NCBI RefSeq assembly: GCF_021401245.1
Contig: NZ_JACBFY010000001.1
Span: forward strand, 558,001 to 622,000
Direction: 5' to 3'
From: Pseudacidovorax sp. NFM-22
GTDB taxonomy: Bacteria; Pseudomonadota; Gammaproteobacteria; Burkholderiales; Burkholderiaceae_C
Length of the DNA: 64,000 nucleotides
The number at the start of each line of letters is the position of its first letter. Positions within the stretch are counted from its first letter, which is position 1. The notes under the pieces were generated by a model. The model made no database searches. It was not told the origin of the DNA and saw nothing but the letters and a program-made list of their open reading frames with translations. A program made the translations under genes and the position numbers. Below are positions 55,835 to 64,000 of this stretch, in pieces.

Positions 55835-56958
55835 GCGCGACGGCTTCGTCGTCGCCGCTTCCTCCCGCTCCCAGGCCCTCTCCTGCCGCAGCCATTCGCG
55901 CAGCGCGCCGGGCGCTTCCAGGGCTTGCAGCAGCTGCCGCAATCCCTTCTGAGCCGCGACGAGCGACTGCTTGCGTGCGCGCAGGTCCGCCTCGAAACGA
56001 GCCGCGGTGAGCGTGGGATGCGGCGGCAGCCCGAACGCTGCCGCCAGCCGCTGCTGCTCGGCACGCCACTGCGTTTGCAGGTCGGCCAACTGGCTTTCAA
56101 GCAGGCGGTTGTAGCGGGCGATGGCCTCATCGTTCATCTGGGCCAGGCGACTGGATTCCGCACTCGCCAGCGCCTGCTGGATCTCCAGCAGTTCGAGCAG
56201 CTGGCCTGCCTCGTAGGCGCGGTTGGCGCGCTGCATGAGCCCCGTCTTGCGCTCGCGCTCGGCCGGGTCGGGCTCGCGGTCGGGATGCAGCTGACTGGCC
56301 AGGCGGCGGTAGACCTCGCGCAGCGGTACGGCCGTGTCGCGCGCTTCGGCCAGGGCCACACGCTCCTTGGCCTGGCGCGTGCGGCCGGCCCGGTGCGCGG
56401 CGCGGGCGGCCTCGGCCTGCTCGGCGGCGGCACGGGCCTGGGCTTCGGCGCGGTCGGCGAGCGTGGCGGGGTCGTCGTCGGGCGGGGCACCGGCGTCTGC
56501 CGTTGCGCCGCCCCCGTCGTCGGACGGGCGCGCGCGACGGTCGCGCTCCACATCATCTGACCCGCCCTCGGCTGCCTCGGGCGCGTAGTAGGCCCGCAAG
56601 CGCTGCATCGCCGCGCGCCGCGTCGCGTCCCCGGTCTCTCCGAGTTCACCCGCCAGTTGCGCGATCAGTCCATGCAGCCGCATGCGCTCGGGATGCGACA
56701 GGCGCTCGCCGCCGGAGGCCAGCGCATCGAGGCGCTCGACCAGTTCGGCCCGCAGCGCGTCGTAGGCCTCGTGCAGCGGCGCCACGTCGCGTGCGTACTG
56801 CACGCCCAAGCGCTCCGACAGCGCCTGCCACTCCGCCAGCCGCGCGCGGGCGGCCTCGATGTCGGCCAGCAACTGCGCGAAGGCCGCGCGCGGCGAGGCA
56901 GCCGGCGCGGCCTCGGGTTTCGCCAGGTCCTGGCGGCGTGCGACGTCTCCGCCCGCCA

Positions 56959-56959
<1 letters not shown>
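55820..56959 (-). CDS. J-domain protein of unknown partner
   Basis: 379 residues. An N-terminal helical region (20-125) has an acidic linker (135-170), an Ala/Glu-rich helix (165-205) and then a J-domain-like segment, VYRRLASQLHPDREPD, with the HPD triad at 225-227. ANRAYEAGQLLELLEIQQAL follows, then a coiled-coil C-terminus. The J domain is internal, not N-terminal as in DnaJ, and no zinc fingers or Gly/Phe region are present. It should stimulate an Hsp70; the client is unknown. Its ATG overlaps the pip stop. Confidence 0.8.
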
Positions 56960-61723
<4,764 letters not shown>

Positions 61724-61727
<4 letters not shown>

Positions 61728-63271
61728 CGCTGCGCCACCTGGTGCTGGTGCTGGGCGACCAGCTCGACCCGGAGGCGAGCGGCTTCGACGGCTTTGACAC
61801 CGCGCAGGACGCGGTCTGGATGGCGGAGGTGGACGACGAGGCTAGCCATGTCTGGTCGATCCAGCCCCGCATCGCCATCTTCCTGGCCGCCATGCGGCAT
61901 TTCGCCCAGGCGCTGGTGCAGGCGGGCCGCACCGTGCACTACACGCGCCTGGACGGCAAGGGCAACCGCGGCAGCCTGGCAGTCGAACTGGAACTGGCCA
62001 TCCGCACGCATCGGCCGCAGGGCCTCGTGATGACGGCGCCCGGCGAACACCGGGTGCTCAAGGCGCTGCAGGCCGTGGCCGCCGCCGAGGGCGTGCCCCT
62101 GGATATCCGCGAGGACCGGCACTTCTTCTGCACCGTGCGCGAGTTCGCCGCACACGCGCGCGGCCGGCGGCAGTTGCGCATGGAGTTCTTCTACCGCGAG
62201 CAGCGCCGCCGACACGGCGTGCTGATGGACGGCGACGAGCCCGTCGGCGGCCAGTGGAACTACGACGCCGACAACCGTGCCGCCTTCGGCAAGGCCGGTC
62301 CGGGGCGGGTGCCGGAAGCGCCGGCTTTCAGACCGGACCCACTCACCCAGGACGTCCTCGACATGGTGGCCGCTCGCTTTGCCGACCGGCCCGGGAACCT
62401 GGCGAACTTCGCCTGGCCCGTCACCCGCGCCCAGGCCCTGGAGGCGCTGGACGATTTCGTCCGCCACCGCTTGGTCGACTTCGGCCATTGGCAAGACGCC
62501 ATGTGGCCGGGCGAGCCGTGGCTGTGGCATTCGCGCCTGTCGGCCGCGATGAACCTCAAGCTGCTGCACCCGCGCGAGGTGGTGGCGGCCGCTGAAAAGG
62601 CGTACCGGGCCGGCCATGTCCCGCTGGCCAGCGCCGAGGGCTTCATCCGCCAGATCCTGGGCTGGCGCGAGTACGTGCGCGGCATCTACTGGACGCGCAT
62701 GCCACGCTACCTGGAACTCAACGCGCTCGGCGCCAGGGAACCGTTGCCCGGCTTCTACTGGACCGGTGACACGCCCATGGCCTGCCTGGCCGACGCCATC
62801 GGGCAGACGCTGGAACATGGCTACGCCCACCACATCCAGCGCCTCATGGTCACCGGGCTCTATGCGCTGCTGCTGGGCGTGGAGCCGCAGCAGGTCCACG
62901 CCTGGTACCTCGCGGTCTATGTCGATGCGGTGGAATGGGTGGAACTGCCCAACACGCTGGGCATGAGCCAGTTCGGCGACGGCGGCCTGATGGGCAGCAA
63001 GCCCTACGTGGCCACCGGCCGCTACATCGAGCGCATGAGCGCCGGCAGCCTGTGCGGCCGCTGCCGCTTCAAGCCGGCCGAGCGACTGGGCGACGATGCC
63101 TGCCCCTTCACGACGCTGTACTGGGACTTCCTGGCCCGGCACGAAGAGCGGCTGGCGTCCAATCCGCGCATGACCCTGCAATTGCGCAACCTGCAGCGCC
63201 TGGACGCGGATGAACGCCGGCGCATTGCCGAACGTTCGGCCGCCATCCGGCGCGGCGAGGTCGGCGCGTGA
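61724..63271 (+). CDS. phrB: FeS-type cryptochrome / (6-4) photolyase (PhrB-like)
   Basis: 515-residue FeS-BCP family photolyase. The four FeS cysteines Cys354, Cys444, Cys447 and Cys460 have nearly the same spacing as in Agrobacterium PhrB (90-3-13 against 88-3-13), and the His369-His370 pair (YAHHIQRLMV) sits where PhrB has its active-site histidines. A 5' antenna domain (1-130; VLGDQLDPEAS), and WHSRLSAAMNLKLLHP, IRQILGWREYVRG and PNTLGMSQFGDGG of the FAD domain follow. Should repair (6-4) photoproducts with light; could instead be a photosensory cryptochrome. DUF2256 precedes it. Confidence 0.92.
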
Positions 63272-63324
63272 TGCACACCCCCTCTCCGCCCATGCCCACC
63301 GTGCTCCCCCGAAGGCCGCCCGCC

Positions 63325-64000
63325 ATGCCCCAGACCCTGCTCGTCACCGGCGCCACCGGCTTCGTCGGCCGCCATCTCGTCCGCCGGCTGCTGGCGGACG
63401 GCCATGCCGTCATCGCGCTCTCCCGCGACGCCGCGCGCGCCGGCCGGACCCTGGGGCCGCAGGTGCGGGTGGTCGGCCAGCTGTCCGACATCGCGGCCGA
63501 CACCCCCATCGATGCCTGCATCCACTTGGCCGGCGCGCGGGTCATCGGCCCGCCCTGGACCCAGGCCCGGCGCGAAGAACTGATGCGCAGCCGCGCCGCG
63601 CCAGCCGCCCAGTTGCTGGCACTGATGCACCGGCTGGCGCGCCCGCCGCGCGCCCTGCTGGTGGCGTCGGCCATCGGCTGGTACGGCAAGGTGGAAACGG
63701 GCGCCGATCTGCCCTGCGATGAAAGCACGCCGCCGCAGCCCGGCCAGTTCCAGTCGGACCTGTGCATGGCCATCGAACGCGATGCGCAACTGGCCGAAGC
63801 GCTGGGCGTGCGCGTGGCGCGGCTGCGTTTTGGCGTGGTGTTGGGTGCCGACGGCGGCGCCTATCCGCCGCAGGCCCTGGCGGCACGCCTGGGCCTGGGC
63901 GCGGTGCTGGGCGACGGCCGGCAACCCTCGCCCTGGGTGCATGTGGACGATGTGGTGGGCCTGGCCTGTTTCGCCCTGGCGCAAGAGACGATGGCAGGGC
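63325..64000 (+). CDS. TIGR01777-family NAD-dependent epimerase/dehydratase, C-terminus cut by window edge
   Basis: 225 codons visible of a family usually about 300. The Rossmann start LLVTGATGFVGRHLVRRLL with GATGFVG, IHLAGARV and a WYGK active-site region (VASAIGWYGKVETGA) match TIGR01777/YfcH-like proteins. Function uncertain. In-frame ATGs at 63271 and 63292 could extend it; 63325 gives the family N-terminus. The 63271 ATG overlaps the photolyase stop, so coupling is possible. Confidence 0.85.
   Translation, partial: MPQTLLVTGATGFVGRHLVRRLLADGHAVIALSRDAARAGRTLGPQVRVVGQLSDIAADTPIDACIHLAGARVIGPPWTQARREELMRSRAAPAAQLLALMHRLARPPRALLVASAIGWYGKVETGADLPCDESTPPQPGQFQSDLCMAIERDAQLAEALGVRVARLRFGVVLGADGGAYPPQALAARLGLGAVLGDGRQPSPWVHVDDVVGLACFALAQETMAG

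Overview
The window is a contiguous stretch of high-GC chromosome from a betaproteobacterium. The protein sequences, gene orders (purL-map-glnD, ribD-ribE-ribBX-ribH-nusB, tolQRA with a YbgC thioesterase) and pervasive ATGA/TGATG stop-start overlaps point to Burkholderiales, most likely Comamonadaceae. This placement is inference from sequence feel; no 16S or taxonomic marker search was possible. Nearly all of the window is core genome. The only mobile DNA seen is a decayed integrase beside a tRNA-Ser gene.

Layout. 0-7.3 kb: purL (runs off the left edge, minus strand) diverges from map-glnD. 7.3-8.27 kb: a gene-free, repeat-rich spacer (8-bp tandem array, a 161/161-nt inverted repeat around a REP-like pair, a GCAACY hexamer array). 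8.27-16.6 kb: a complete kdp K+ uptake operon, a 34-codon membrane peptide followed by kdpFABCDE. 16.6-18.8 kb: nhaA, preceded by a structured leader resembling the nhaA-I (lithium) riboswitch class, overlapping tag. 18.9-23.9 kb: a sulfane-sulfur module with a FisR-type sigma-54 activator divergent from a persulfide dioxygenase, a DUF442-SQR fusion and a TauE-family exporter. 23.9-24.6 kb: integrase pseudogene and tRNA-Ser(GCU).

24.7-30.6 kb, mostly minus strand: tilS-lysC and cysS-alkA-accA, with a small DUF1232 gene between them on the plus strand. 30.8-34.3 kb: TPR protein, periplasmic and cytoplasmic cyclophilins, lpxH, mtfA. 34.4-41.0 kb, minus: a DUF748/AsmA-like envelope protein and a DUF349 protein. 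41.1-42.5 kb: a divergent regulatory region with a possible minus-strand sRNA or attenuator, then a membrane-anchored lytic transglycosylase. 42.5-44.5 kb: glyA behind a ZTP-type riboswitch, then nrdR. 44.7-55.8 kb: a co-directional run in which minor pilin genes (fimT-pilV-W-X-E) overlap ribD, followed by the other riboflavin genes, nusB, an aminotransferase, ybgC and tolQRA. 55.8-61.4 kb, minus: dnaE, pip and a J-domain protein. 61.5-64 kb: DUF2256, an FeS-type (6-4) photolyase and a TIGR01777 epimerase cut by the right edge.

Working together: kdp and nhaA adjoin and both manage monovalent cations. The SQR-dioxygenase module detoxifies sulfide under control of a persulfide-sensing activator. 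The ZTP leader links glycine/one-carbon flux to purine demand. The most novel-looking features are the repeat spacer ahead of kdp, the extra membrane peptide upstream of kdpF, and the divergent structured leaders at 41.1-41.6 kb.
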